Assembly: GCF_008327685.1 (NCBI RefSeq)
Contig: NZ_BDDE01000029.1
Location: 62,001-126,000, forward strand
Length of the DNA: 64,000 bases
Direction of reading: 5' to 3'
Source: Actinomadura sp. K4S16
Lineage (GTDB): Bacteria > Actinomycetota > Actinomycetes > Streptosporangiales > Streptosporangiaceae
In this document: positions 9,174-17,137 of the stretch, in pieces
How the letters are laid out: the number at the start of each line of letters is the position of its first letter
Position numbering within the stretch: the first letter of the stretch is position 1
The notes under the pieces: generated by a model
What the model was told of the DNA's origin: nothing
Database searches by the model: none
The model's input: only the letters and a program-made list of their open reading frames with translations
Made by a program: the position numbers and the translations under genes

Positions 9174-10184
9174 ATGAGGACGCGCGAGTTCGCCGGGACG
9201 CGGGTGGGCGCCGTGGGGCTCGGCTGCATGGGGATGAGCTGGGCCTACACCGAGTCGGAACGCGACGACGACGCCTCGGTGGCGCTGATCCGGGAGGCGC
9301 TCGACCTCGGCGTGACGTTCCTGGACACCGCGCAGCCCTACGGCGACGGCCACAACGAGACGCTTGTCGGGCGGGCGCTGGCGGGACGCCGGGACGAGGC
9401 GGTCGTCGCCACCAAGACGGGCCTCGTCGTGGAGTCACCGGCCACCCGCAACATCGTGCGGAACGGGACGCCGGAGCACGTCAAGGCGTCCGCCGAGGAC
9501 AGCCTGCGCCGTCTCGGCACGGACGTGATCGACCTGTACTACCTGCACCGGGTCGACCCGGAGGTGCCCCTCGCCGACACCTGGGGCGCCATGGCCGAAC
9601 TGGTCGCCGAGGGCAAGGCGCGCAGCCTCGGCCTGTCGGAGGTCGGCGTCGCGCAGGCCGCCGAGGCGCACGCGATCCACCCGGTCGCGGCCGTCCAGTC
9701 GGAGCTGTCGCTGTGGACCCGGGACGCCATGGGCGCGCCCGGCGGGATCGCGGGCACCTTGCCGGGCGACACCGCGGGAGCGGGGGAGGGACCGGGCGAC
9801 GTGGTCGGCTGGTGCGCCGCCCACGGCGCGGCCTTCGTGCCGTTCTCGCCGCTCGGCCGCGGCTTCCTCACCGGGACGGTCACCGCCGCCGACTTCGAGG
9901 ACACCGACTTCCGCGGTGGCAACCCGCGCTTCCAGGAGGAGGCGCTGAAGGCCAACCTTCGCATCGTCGACGTGGTCAAGGCGGTCGCCGCGCGGCACGG
10001 CGCCACCCCGGCGCAGGTCGCCATCGCCTGGACGCTGGCGCAGGGCGAGCACGTCATCCCGATCCCCGGCACCAAGAAGCGGAAGTACCTGCGCGACAAC
10101 GCCGGAGCCGCCGCCCTGGACCTCACCGAGGCCGACCTCGCCGAGCTGGACGGCGTCCCCGCGGCCGTCGGGGGGCGGTACTGA
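9174..10184 (+). CDS. Aldo/keto reductase
   Basis: A 336-residue TIM-barrel NADPH-dependent reductase. Catalytic tetrad elements are visible: Asp and Tyr in FLDTAQPYGDGHNETLVGRAL, Lys in VVATKTGL, His in DLYYLHRVDPEVPL. The C-terminal cofactor site is IPIPGTKKRKYLRDNAGA. The ATG at 9174 follows GAAGGAG; upstream in-frame codons lack one. A Gly-rich insertion of about 25 residues (APGGIAGTLPGDTAGAGEGP) precedes the VPFSPLGRGFLTG segment, where typical family members have a short loop. It overlaps the next gene by one nucleotide (TGATG). Confidence 0.9.
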   Translation: MRTREFAGTRVGAVGLGCMGMSWAYTESERDDDASVALIREALDLGVTFLDTAQPYGDGHNETLVGRALAGRRDEAVVATKTGLVVESPATRNIVRNGTPEHVKASAEDSLRRLGTDVIDLYYLHRVDPEVPLADTWGAMAELVAEGKARSLGLSEVGVAQAAEAHAIHPVAAVQSELSLWTRDAMGAPGGIAGTLPGDTAGAGEGPGDVVGWCAAHGAAFVPFSPLGRGFLTGTVTAADFEDTDFRGGNPRFQEEALKANLRIVDVVKAVAARHGATPAQVAIAWTLAQGEHVIPIPGTKKRKYLRDNAGAAALDLTEADLAELDGVPAAVGGRY

Positions 10185-11164
10185 TGCGGGCCGTCACGAT
10201 CCCCGAGTTCGGCGGCGCGGACGTGCTGCGCCAGGCCGAGGTGGACGCCCCCGAACCGGGGCCGGGGCAGGTGTCCATCGACGTCGCGTACGCGGGCGCC
10301 AACTTCGCCGAAGTCCTGTACAGGCGTGGCGTCGTGGATGTGCCGCTGCCGTTCGTGCCCGGCATCGAGGTCTCCGGGCACATCCGTGCGGTCGGGCCCG
10401 ACGTGGAGGGGCTGCGCAGGGGCCAGCCCGTCGCCGCGCTGACGATCGTGGACAGCGGCGGCTACGCCGAGGTCGCGGTCACCTCCGCCGACCTCGTCGC
10501 CCCGCTCGACGGCCTCGGCCTCGGCCTGGACGTCGCGGCGGCCGTCCCGTCCAACGGGGCCACCGCGTTCCTCGTCCTGGACCGCGTCGCGCGCATCGAG
10601 CCGGGCGAGACCGTGCTGGTGCACGCGGCCGCCGGGGGCGTCGGCAGCCAGCTCGGCCAGGCCGCCCGGCTGCTCGGCGCGGGCCGGGTGGCCGGCACGG
10701 TCGGCGGTCCCGCCAAGATCGAGGCGGCGCGCGGGTTCGGCTACGACGACGTCGTGCTGCGCGACGCGCTGCCGGGCGAGGTCGCCGGCCTCACCGGCGG
10801 GCGCGGGTTCGACATCGTGGTGGACATGGTGGGCGGCCCGGCCCGCCGCGCCAGCCTGGACGCCCTGGCCCCGATGGGCCGGATGGTCGTGATGGGCAAC
10901 GCGTCCGGCGCGGACGACGTGGGCGTCCCGGCGAACGAGCTGTGGTTCTCCAACAAGACCGTGTCCGGGTTCAACCTCGCGGCGTTCGCGGGCGTGGCAC
11001 CGGCCGAGGCGGGGCGCGCCCTGCGCCGCGCGGTCGCCGCGGCCGCTTCGGGCGACCTGCGGGTCCAGGTGGAGGAACTGCCCCTGGAGCAGGCCGCCGA
11101 GGCGCACGAGCGCATCGAGTCCGGCTCCACGACCGGCAAGCTCGTGCTGGCGGTCAAGGGCTGA
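10184..11164 (+). CDS. Zinc-independent MDR oxidoreductase, quinone-reductase type
   Basis: A 326-residue medium-chain dehydrogenase/reductase. The GroES-like half contains VAYAGANFAEVLYRRG and VPGIEVSGHIRAVG. The Rossmann half has the NADPH motif VLVHAAAGGVGSQLGQAARLLGA. Catalytic-zinc cysteine positions are absent, as in NADPH:quinone reductases. Translation is coupled to the aldo/keto reductase by a 1-nt overlap, so the pair likely acts in one redox response, possibly controlled by the XRE regulator upstream. Confidence 0.88.
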   Translation: MRAVTIPEFGGADVLRQAEVDAPEPGPGQVSIDVAYAGANFAEVLYRRGVVDVPLPFVPGIEVSGHIRAVGPDVEGLRRGQPVAALTIVDSGGYAEVAVTSADLVAPLDGLGLGLDVAAAVPSNGATAFLVLDRVARIEPGETVLVHAAAGGVGSQLGQAARLLGAGRVAGTVGGPAKIEAARGFGYDDVVLRDALPGEVAGLTGGRGFDIVVDMVGGPARRASLDALAPMGRMVVMGNASGADDVGVPANELWFSNKTVSGFNLAAFAGVAPAEAGRALRRAVAAAASGDLRVQVEELPLEQAAEAHERIESGSTTGKLVLAVKG

Positions 11165-11274
11165 CGCTCAGCCGCGGCCCGGCCGGAGGGCGGTCACCTC
11201 GCCGCCTTCCGGCCGGGGTACGTAGCCTGGGCGGCCAGGGCCAGCAGCTCGTCGACCGTCCACTGGTCTTAGGC

Positions 11275-11709
11275 GTGCTCGCCGTACTTGACCGCGACGA
11301 TCCTGCCGTCGGCTGGGAGGACCGGATCGAGACCATGGCGCTGCGGATGCGGGCGGCCTTCGGCGCCCACGCGTCGGTCGTCCCGCTGACCCTCACGCGC
11401 CGGCACGATTCGGCGGGGTCGCTGCGCTGGGGCGAGACGGTCGCGGGCATCCTCGCCGACGCGGGCTTCACGGGGCCGCGCGCGGCGATCGCGATGCGCG
11501 CGCTGCTCGCCCACATCGTCGGCGCGATCCAGCTGGAGCATCTGAGCGCGCTGTCGGGGGAGGGGACCGCCGCCCTCGCCGGGCTGCCCGCCGACGAGTT
11601 CCCCCTTCTGGCGCGGACCGCGCGGCACGCCCGCCTGCTCGGCCCCGACGAGGAGTTCCGCGGGGGGCTGGCGGCCGTGCTGCGCGGTCTCCGCGACGAC
11701 GCGACCTAG
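11275..11709 (+). pseudogene. TetR-family regulator remnant (C-terminal domain only)
   Basis: About 144 residues resembling the ligand-binding half of TetR regulators: WEDRIETMALRMRAAFGAHA, GETVAGILADAGFTGPRAAIAMRALLAHIVGAI and LEHLSALSGEG. There is no N-terminal HTH. The upstream 110 nt has coding-like signal on the opposite strand, interrupted by a stop (KYGEHA-stop-DQWTVDELLALAAQA), as if two decayed genes meet here. The first usable in-frame codon is GTG at 11275. A deletion that removed the DNA-binding domain is the simplest reading. A real short protein cannot be excluded. Confidence 0.5.
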
Positions 11710-11720
11710 CCGGGGCTAGG
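11705..11720. terminator. Short perfect hairpin between convergent genes
   Basis: CCTAGCC-GG-GGCTAGG, a 7-bp stem overlapping the end of the TetR remnant and the end of ipdC. The 2-nt loop is tight and no T-run follows, so terminator function is uncertain. Confidence 0.3.
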
Positions 11721-13008
11721 GGGCCTGACGCACCAGGTGCGCCTGCTGCGCGGCGATGGCCTGGGCCGCCTGCCGCACGATCGCACCGATCAGGTCGGCG
11801 CAGTCCGGCAGGTCGTCGATCACGCCGACGACCTGGCCGGACGCCATCACGCCGAGGTCGGGCCTGCCGTCCACCATGGCGGCCTTCAGCAGCATGGGGG
11901 TGTTGGCGGCCATCAGGACCTGCGACCACGACAGGTCCTTGCCGTGCTTCATCGCCCTGCCGTCGGCGATCATCTCGCGCCACGACATGCCGGACAGCTT
12001 CTTGAACCGCGCGCCGTTGCGCAGCGCCCGGACCAGCCCGCCGATCCGGCCGGAGCCCTCCAGCGTGTCGACCAGCTCGCTGCGCAGCACCCGGTGCGGC
12101 ATCCCGTCCACCTGCCGCGTCACCACGGTCTCGCCCGTCCTGAGGTAGACCTGCTTGACCGCGTCGGGCACCGAGCTGTCGGACGTCAGCAGGAACCGGG
12201 TGCCCATCGCGACGCCCGCCGCGCCGTAGGCGAGCGCGGCGGCGAGGCCGCGCCCGTCGAAGAAGCCTCCGGCCGCGATGACCGGGATGTCGACGGCGTC
12301 CACGACCTGGGGGAGCAGCAGCGTGGTGGCGACGGGGCCGGTGTGCCCGCCGCCCTCGCCGCCCTGCACCAGGACGGCGTCGGCGCCCCACCCCGCGACC
12401 TTCTCCGCGTGCCGCCGCGCGCCGACCGAGGGGATCACCACGAGCCCGGCGTCCTTCAGCTTGGCGATCAGCTCGCGCTTCGGCGCGAGCGCGAACGAGG
12501 CGACCTTCACGTCCTCCTTGATTAGCAGGTCGATGCGGTCGCCCGCGTCCCCGGCGTCGGCCCGCAGGTTGACGCCGAACGGGGCGTCCGTGCGGTCCTT
12601 GACCTCGTGGATCGCTTCCGCGAGCTGGTCGAGCGTCATGGTCGCCGACGCCAGGACGCCGAGCCCTCCCGCGTTCGCCACCGCCGTGACGAGCCGCGGA
12701 CCGGCCACCCACCCCATGCCGGTCTGCACGACGGGGTGCCGCACTCCGGTCAGCCGGGTCAGCGGGGTGTCGAGCACCTGCCCCGTGTCCGCCTCGCTGA
12801 TACCTGCTCCTTGCGGGGCGGCGCCCTCTCGGTTCGGTTCGCTCATGCCTGCTCCTTGCGGGGGGACGACCCCCCGCACCCCCCGGTTCGCTTCGCTCAT
12901 GCCTGCTCCTTGCGGGGGGACGACCCCCCGCACCCCCCGGTTCGCTTCGCTCATGCCTGCTCCTTGCGGGGGGACGACCCCCCGCACCCCCCGGTTCGCT
13001 TCGCTCAT
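11716..13008 (-). CDS. ipdC: IpdC-like flavin oxidoreductase (nitronate monooxygenase fold) with repeat-expanded N-terminus
   Basis: A TIM-barrel FMN protein of the 2-nitropropane dioxygenase family. The domain starts at TPLTRLTGVRHPVVQTGMGW and carries GVLASATMTLDQL, QGGEGGGHTG and IPVIAAGGFFDGRGLAAALAYGA. In Mycobacterium tuberculosis IpdC (Rv3553) acts on a steroid ring-D CoA thioester next to IpdAB and EchA20; the identical order here supports the name. The longest reading frame begins at 13008 and overlaps the ipdB stop (ATGA). Before the conserved domain lie three perfect 18-residue repeats (MSEANRGVRGVVPPQGAG) and a shortened fourth. Alternative starts are 12954, 12900 and 12846, each with its own AAGGAG site, so the true N-terminus is uncertain. 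Product: 376-430 residues. Confidence 0.88.
   Translation of the reverse strand: MSEANRGVRGVVPPQGAGMSEANRGVRGVVPPQGAGMSEANRGVRGVVPPQGAGMSEPNREGAAPQGAGISEADTGQVLDTPLTRLTGVRHPVVQTGMGWVAGPRLVTAVANAGGLGVLASATMTLDQLAEAIHEVKDRTDAPFGVNLRADAGDAGDRIDLLIKEDVKVASFALAPKRELIAKLKDAGLVVIPSVGARRHAEKVAGWGADAVLVQGGEGGGHTGPVATTLLLPQVVDAVDIPVIAAGGFFDGRGLAAALAYGAAGVAMGTRFLLTSDSSVPDAVKQVYLRTGETVVTRQVDGMPHRVLRSELVDTLEGSGRIGGLVRALRNGARFKKLSGMSWREMIADGRAMKHGKDLSWSQVLMAANTPMLLKAAMVDGRPDLGVMASGQVVGVIDDLPDCADLIGAIVRQAAQAIAAQQAHLVRQAP
12802..13008 (-). repeat. 54-bp tandem repeat duplicating the ipdC translation start
   Basis: Three perfect 54-bp units (12955-13008, 12901-12954, 12847-12900) and a degenerate 45-bp unit (12802-12846), followed by a trace of a fifth where ATG has become ATC (ISEAD). 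Each unit carries AAGGAG-N5-ATG-AGCGAAGC plus a GC hairpin (GCGGGGGG-TCGT-CCCCCCGC). Because 54 is divisible by three, the frame stays open through all copies. Unit count is likely to vary between strains. Confidence 0.9.
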
Positions 13009-13736
13009 GCTGGGACCTCGCGCTCCCGCAGCCCCTTCGGGTCCAGGACCTCGCGCATGATCCGCAGTTCCTCGCCGTCCGGCAGCCGCGTCTCGGGCAC
13101 CTCGCCCGGGACGGCCAGCTCGAATCCGGTCGCCGCGAGCACGTCGTCGACGCGCACGCCGGGGTGCACCGAGCGCAGCCGCATCCGCTTGTCAGGGGTG
13201 TCGAAGTCGAGGACGGCCAGGTTGGTGACCACGGCGCGGATCTCGTGCGCGCCGCGGTCCCAGCCGACGCCGCTCACCATGTCGACCTTCTCGGTGAACA
13301 CGCGCGCCGAGTGGTTCGGCACCCAGTAGCTCGTCGTGTTCAGCAGCGTGTTGCCCGGCCCGCCCCGCACTCCGAGGAGCTGCCGGGTGGGCTGCTTCCA
13401 GTCGCCGATGCAGGAGATGTTGGTGTTGCCGTGCGCGTCGATCTGGCTCGGCCCCATCACCACGTGCCGCCGCCCGTTCAGGACGAGCCACAGGTGGTCG
13501 CGGAAGGGCAGCCAGCCCTCGACGGTCCCGGCCGGCCCGCCGAGCGGGACGGGCTCGGCGCTCAGCGACGGCCCGCCGTCGGTCGTCAGCAGGTCGGGCT
13601 CGAACGTCGCCCGCGCCAGCCGGGACCCCAGCATCGGCACGAACCCCGCCACCGCCGCGGCGACGATCTCGCCGTCGCCCCGGAACAGGTCCGCGCACGC
13701 GGCCGCGCACACCTCGGCCCTGGTCACCTCGCTCAT
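13005..13736 (-). CDS. ipdB: IpdB-like CoA-transferase-fold hydrolase, beta subunit
   Basis: A 243-residue class I CoA-transferase beta-type subunit (family features: VMGPSQIDAHGNTNISCIGDW, TSYWVPNHSARVFTEKVDMVSGVGW, HPGVRVDDVLAATGFEL). In M. tuberculosis and Rhodococcus IpdAB hydrolyses the last carbocycle of cholesterol-derived COCHEA-CoA and works as a heterotetramer with IpdA. The start at 13736 overlaps the ipdA stop (ATGA), and its own stop overlaps the longest ipdC start (ATGA), so all four genes are translationally coupled. Name rests on family and on the conserved gene order. Confidence 0.88.
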   Translation of the reverse strand: MSEVTRAEVCAAACADLFRGDGEIVAAAVAGFVPMLGSRLARATFEPDLLTTDGGPSLSAEPVPLGGPAGTVEGWLPFRDHLWLVLNGRRHVVMGPSQIDAHGNTNISCIGDWKQPTRQLLGVRGGPGNTLLNTTSYWVPNHSARVFTEKVDMVSGVGWDRGAHEIRAVVTNLAVLDFDTPDKRMRLRSVHPGVRVDDVLAATGFELAVPGEVPETRLPDGEELRIMREVLDPKGLREREVPA

Positions 13737-14596
13737 CGCGCCTCCTCCCGCCAGACCCGGACCGCGTCCTGGTAGGCGGCCTCGTCGCCGGACAGGAACC
13801 GCTCGCTGAACGCCGCCCACTTGTCCGGATCGGCCGCCGACTGCGCGTACAGCTTCTGGAACGCCTCGTCCCGCCCGAAGTCGGGAAGGCAGTCGGTGAA
13901 GTGCGCGCCGTTCGGCGTCTCCACCACGCCCGCCACCTGGGAGCGGCTGATCAGCAGCGACTGCACCGGCCCCTCCTTGGCGAAGTCGGCCGTGTCGACG
14001 AGCCGCTCGCACGAGACGTACGTCCGGTCCGCCGCCTTGGCGAACAGGTCGTCCATGTACGGGTCGGGGCCGAGGTACTGGGCGTTGCCGCGCGCGTCGG
14101 CGCGGTTCATGTGCACCAGCGCCGCGTCCATCCGCAGGGCGGGGACGGCGACGAGCTCCTGCCCGTCCTCGTAGGGCGACCGGACCGTCCGCAGCTCCGG
14201 GTTGACCCTCATCACGTCCGAGCCGAGGCCGACCGGGGTGGGCAGGAACGGCAGCCGGTGCGCCGCCGCGTACAGCCCGAACATGAACATGCCCTCGTCG
14301 TACTCGGTCAGCTCGACGGCCCCGGACTGGCGCGCCTGCCGGAAGTGCGGCTCCAGCGGGATCGAGTCCATGGTCACGAACGCGGTGACCAGCCGGCGGA
14401 CCTTGCCCGCCGCGCACAGCAGCCCCACGTCCGGCCCCCCGTAGGAGACCACGGTGAGGTCGGTGACGGGCGAGCGCAGGATCGCCCGCACCAGCGCCAT
14501 CGGCTTGCGCCGCGAGCCCCAGCCGCCGATCCCGAGCGTCATGCCGCTCTCCAGCGACCCCGCGATCTCCTCGACGGACATCACCTTGGAACTCAT
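13733..14596 (-). CDS. ipdA: IpdA-like CoA-transferase-fold hydrolase, alpha subunit
   Basis: A 287-residue class I CoA-transferase alpha-type subunit. It begins MSSKVMSVEEIAGSLESGMT, and IGGWGSRRKPMALVRAILRS is the usual CoA-binding start. Further features are VSYGGPDVGLLCAAGKVRRLV and VHMNRADARGNAQYLGPDPYMDDL. It partners IpdB to open the last steroid ring by hydrolysis. The ATG at 14596 overlaps the echA20 stop by one nucleotide (TGATG). Confidence 0.88.
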   Translation of the reverse strand: MSSKVMSVEEIAGSLESGMTLGIGGWGSRRKPMALVRAILRSPVTDLTVVSYGGPDVGLLCAAGKVRRLVTAFVTMDSIPLEPHFRQARQSGAVELTEYDEGMFMFGLYAAAHRLPFLPTPVGLGSDVMRVNPELRTVRSPYEDGQELVAVPALRMDAALVHMNRADARGNAQYLGPDPYMDDLFAKAADRTYVSCERLVDTADFAKEGPVQSLLISRSQVAGVVETPNGAHFTDCLPDFGRDEAFQKLYAQSAADPDKWAAFSERFLSGDEAAYQDAVRVWREEAR

Positions 14597-15339
14597 CAAG
14601 CCCCCTTGGAGACGAAGGCGTCGCGGTGCTCGTCGCCAGCGCCGACGAGGTTCAGCTCGAACGTGAAGCCCTGCTCGTAGCGGTAGCTGCGCTTGACGTC
14701 GACCGGGTCGATGCCGTTCAGCGACTCCTTGGCGCGCCGGATCACGTACCGGTCCTTGGCGGCGATGCCCGCGGCGACCTCCATCGCCTTGGCGCGCAGC
14801 TCCTCCGCCGGGACGACCTCCAGGACCGAGCCGTGGTGGTGCAGCTCCTCGGCCGTGACGTTGCGGCACGTGTAGACCATCGCGCGCATCAGGTGCTGCG
14901 GGACGAGCCGGGCCAGGTGGGTGGCCGCGCCGAGCGCGCCCCGGTCCACCTCGGGCAGCCCGAAGTAGGCGTCCCGCGAGGCGATCACGATGTCGGCGTT
15001 GCCGGCGAGGCCGACCCCGCCGCCGAGGCAGAAGCCGTGCACCGCGGCCACGACCGGGACCTCGCAGTCGTAGACGGCGGCGAACGCCGCGAAGCAGCCC
15101 CGGTTGGCGCCGACCAGCGCGGCGTGGCCCTCGGTGCTCTGCATCTCCTTGATGTCGACGCCCGCGTTGAAGCCCCGGCCCTCGGCGCGGAGCACGACGG
15201 CGCCGACCCCGGGGTCGCGGCCCGCCGCGAGCACCGCGTCGGCCAGCTCGTACCAGCCCGCGACGGTCAGGGCGTTGACCGGCGGCGCGTCCACGACGAT
15301 CTCGGCGACCCCGTCCAGGGTCGTGGTGGAGACTCCCAT
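14596..15339 (-). CDS. echA20: EchA20-like ring-cleaving crotonase
   Basis: A 247-residue crotonase-fold enzyme. Oxyanion-hole segments FNAGVDIKEMQ and VHGFCLGGGVGLAGNADIV are intact. In M. tuberculosis EchA20 hydrolytically opens a ring of the bicyclic steroid intermediate HIEC-CoA, making the IpdAB substrate. The order echA20-ipdA-ipdB-ipdC is the same as there. It is the first gene of the leftward arm. The C-terminus (KRSYRYEQGFTFELNL) is unlike housekeeping hydratases. A KstR2-like palindrome lies 14 nt upstream of the start. Confidence 0.88.
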   Translation of the reverse strand: MGVSTTTLDGVAEIVVDAPPVNALTVAGWYELADAVLAAGRDPGVGAVVLRAEGRGFNAGVDIKEMQSTEGHAALVGANRGCFAAFAAVYDCEVPVVAAVHGFCLGGGVGLAGNADIVIASRDAYFGLPEVDRGALGAATHLARLVPQHLMRAMVYTCRNVTAEELHHHGSVLEVVPAEELRAKAMEVAAGIAAKDRYVIRRAKESLNGIDPVDVKRSYRYEQGFTFELNLVGAGDEHRDAFVSKGA

Positions 15340-15352
15340 GCGCTACCTTTCC

Positions 15353-15366
15353 ACCAAACATTTGTT
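15353..15366. promoter_or_regulatory. KstR2-like operator in the divergent steroid promoter region
   Basis: ACCAAACATTTGTT; its complement AACAAATGTTTGGT fits the KstR2 consensus A-N-CAAG-NN-CTTG-N-T except for a symmetric change (inner G to A, inner C to T). It lies between echA20 and the rightward SDR pair, where KstR2 sites occur in mycobacteria. No kstR2 gene is in the window. Confidence 0.55.
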
Positions 15367-15394
15367 AGAACAGAAGGTAGCAGAGGCGCACGGA

Positions 15395-15456
15395 GGAGGC
15401 GGAATGTCACCGGAGCCGGAGGCGGCATGTCATACGCGGCCGGAGGCGGCATGTCA
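15395..15456 (+). repeat. Triplicated RBS-ATG-TCA block at the SDR start
   Basis: GGAGGCGG-N-ATGTCA occurs at 15395-15409, 15418-15432 and 15442-15456, spaced 23 and 24 nt. The second and third ATGs share the SDR frame. The first opens a separate 18-codon frame (MSPEPEAACH and on) that stops at 15460, inside the SDR gene. Confidence 0.8.
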
Positions 15457-16224
15457 CTGACGCTCGACCTGGCGGGCCGGACCGTCGTGGTGACCGGGGG
15501 CGTGCGCGGGGTGGGCGCCGGCATCAGCCGCGCCTTCCTGGAGGCGGGCGCGGACGTGGTCGCGGTCGCCCGCCGCGAGCCGGAGGCGGTGCCCGAGGCG
15601 GGCGGGCGGGCCGCGCGGTTCGTCTCGCTGGACGTGCGCGACCCCGACGCCGTGCAGGCGTTCGCGGACGGCCTCGACAGCGTGGACGTGCTCGTCAACA
15701 ACGCGGGCGGCGCCCCCTACCTGCCGGTGGCGGACGGCTCGCTGCGCACCCACGTCAAGATCATGGAGCTGAACCTGACGGCGCCGCTGATCATGGCCAG
15801 GGCGCTGCGGCCGCGGATCATGGAGCGGGGCGGCGGCTCGGTCATCAACATCGGCAGCGTGAGCGGGGTGCGGCCGTCGCCCGGCACCGCCGCCTACGGC
15901 GCCGCGAAGGCCGGGCTGCACAACCTCACCCAGTCGCTGGCGGTCGAGTGGGCGCCGCACATCCGGGTCAACACGCTGATCCTCGGCATGGTCCGCACCG
16001 AGCTGTCGCACCTGCACTACGGGGACGAGGACGGCGTCGCGGCGGTGGCGAGGACCGTCCCGCTCGGCCGCCTCGCCGACCCCTACGACATCGGCGCCGC
16101 GTGCGTGTTCCTGGCGTCCGACCTGGCGTCCTACGTGACCGGCTCGTCGATGCAGGTGCACGGCGGGGGAGAGCGCCCCGCGTTCCTGGACGCCGCCACC
16201 GTCAACAAGGAGGAATCGCGATGA
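15451..16224 (+). CDS. SDR-family dehydrogenase of the steroid cluster (Rv3549c-like)
   Basis: A 257-residue short-chain dehydrogenase. The cofactor motif is VVVTGGVRGVGAGI, with NNAG, a catalytic Ser in INIGSVSGVRP and a YGAAK active site. The start is ambiguous: ATG at 15451 or, in frame, 15427 (8 residues more), each with a GGAGGCGG site. It heads the rightward arm of the divergent steroid block and probably oxidises or reduces a hydroxy/keto group on a ring-C/D or side-chain CoA intermediate. The exact substrate is not known. Its stop overlaps the next ATG (ATGA). Confidence 0.88.
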   Translation: MSLTLDLAGRTVVVTGGVRGVGAGISRAFLEAGADVVAVARREPEAVPEAGGRAARFVSLDVRDPDAVQAFADGLDSVDVLVNNAGGAPYLPVADGSLRTHVKIMELNLTAPLIMARALRPRIMERGGGSVINIGSVSGVRPSPGTAAYGAAKAGLHNLTQSLAVEWAPHIRVNTLILGMVRTELSHLHYGDEDGVAAVARTVPLGRLADPYDIGAACVFLASDLASYVTGSSMQVHGGGERPAFLDAATVNKEESR

Positions 16225-17129
16225 TCTGCAAGGACCGGGTGGTCGCCGTCACCGGCGCCGGACGCGGCCTCGGCCGGGCGCACGCGCTGGAGTTCGCGCG
16301 CCAGGGCGCCCTCGTCGTGGTCAACGACCTCGGCGTCGCCCGCGACGGCACCGGGGCCGCCTCCGAGGGCCCCGCCCACGACGTGGTCCGGGAGATCGAG
16401 GCCCTCGGCGGGCGGGCCGTCGCCAATACCGACGACATCGCCACCGACGAGGGCGCCGCCGCGCTGGTCGCCGCGGCGACCGGCACGTTCGGCCGGCTGG
16501 ACACCCTCGTCAACAACGCCGGGTTCCTGCGCGACCGGATGCTGGTCAACCTCGGCGAGGACGAGTGGGACGCCGTCATGCGCGTCCACCTCAAGGGCCA
16601 CTTCCTGCCGCTCAAGCACGCCGGGCGGTACTGGCGGGCCGAGAGCAAGGCCGGCCGCGCCGTGGACGCGCGCGTCGTCAACACCTCCTCCGGCGCCGGG
16701 CTGCTCGGCAGCGTCGGCCAGGGCAACTACTCCGCCGCGAAGGCGGGCATCGTCGGGCTCACCCTCGTGGCGTCCGCCGAGCTCGGCCGGTACGGCGTGA
16801 CGGTCAACGCGATCGCCCCCGCCGCCCGCACCCGGATGACCGAGGAGGTCTTCGCGCAGACGATGGCCGCCCCGGCCGAGGGCGAGTTCGACGCCATGGC
16901 GCCCGAGAACGTCTCGCCGCTCGTCGTCTGGCTCGGCTCCGCGCAGTCGCGGGACGTCACCGGGCGGGTCTTCGAGGCGGAGGGAGGCAGGATCTGCGTG
17001 ATGGACGCCTTCCGCCACGGCCCCGCGGCGGACAAGGGCGCGCGGTGGGACCCGGCCGAGGTCGGCGACGTGGTCAAGGACCTCCTGGCGAAGGCCCCCG
17101 CGCCCGAACCGGTGTACGGGGCGGGCTGA
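16221..17129 (+). CDS. SDR-family dehydrogenase of the steroid cluster (Rv3548c-like)
   Basis: A 302-residue SDR of the longer type resembling the dehydrogenase half of peroxisomal multifunctional enzyme 2. It shows VVAVTGAGRGLGRAHALEFA, VNNAGFLRDRML, VNTSSGAGLLG and the YSAAK-type active site (GQGNYSAAKAGI). The C-terminal segment after VTGRVFEAEGG is extended. It is translationally coupled to the upstream SDR (ATGA). It probably acts as a 3-hydroxyacyl-CoA dehydrogenase in steroid side-chain or ring catabolism, by analogy with the mycobacterial neighbourhood. Confidence 0.87.
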   Translation: MICKDRVVAVTGAGRGLGRAHALEFARQGALVVVNDLGVARDGTGAASEGPAHDVVREIEALGGRAVANTDDIATDEGAAALVAAATGTFGRLDTLVNNAGFLRDRMLVNLGEDEWDAVMRVHLKGHFLPLKHAGRYWRAESKAGRAVDARVVNTSSGAGLLGSVGQGNYSAAKAGIVGLTLVASAELGRYGVTVNAIAPAARTRMTEEVFAQTMAAPAEGEFDAMAPENVSPLVVWLGSAQSRDVTGRVFEAEGGRICVMDAFRHGPAADKGARWDPAEVGDVVKDLLAKAPAPEPVYGAG

Positions 17130-17137
17130 CCGGCGCC

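Noticed and set aside
12844..13008. REP-like or CRISPR-like array at the ipdC start
   Set aside because: The units are contiguous with no spacers, stay in frame with ipdC, and do not recur elsewhere in the window.
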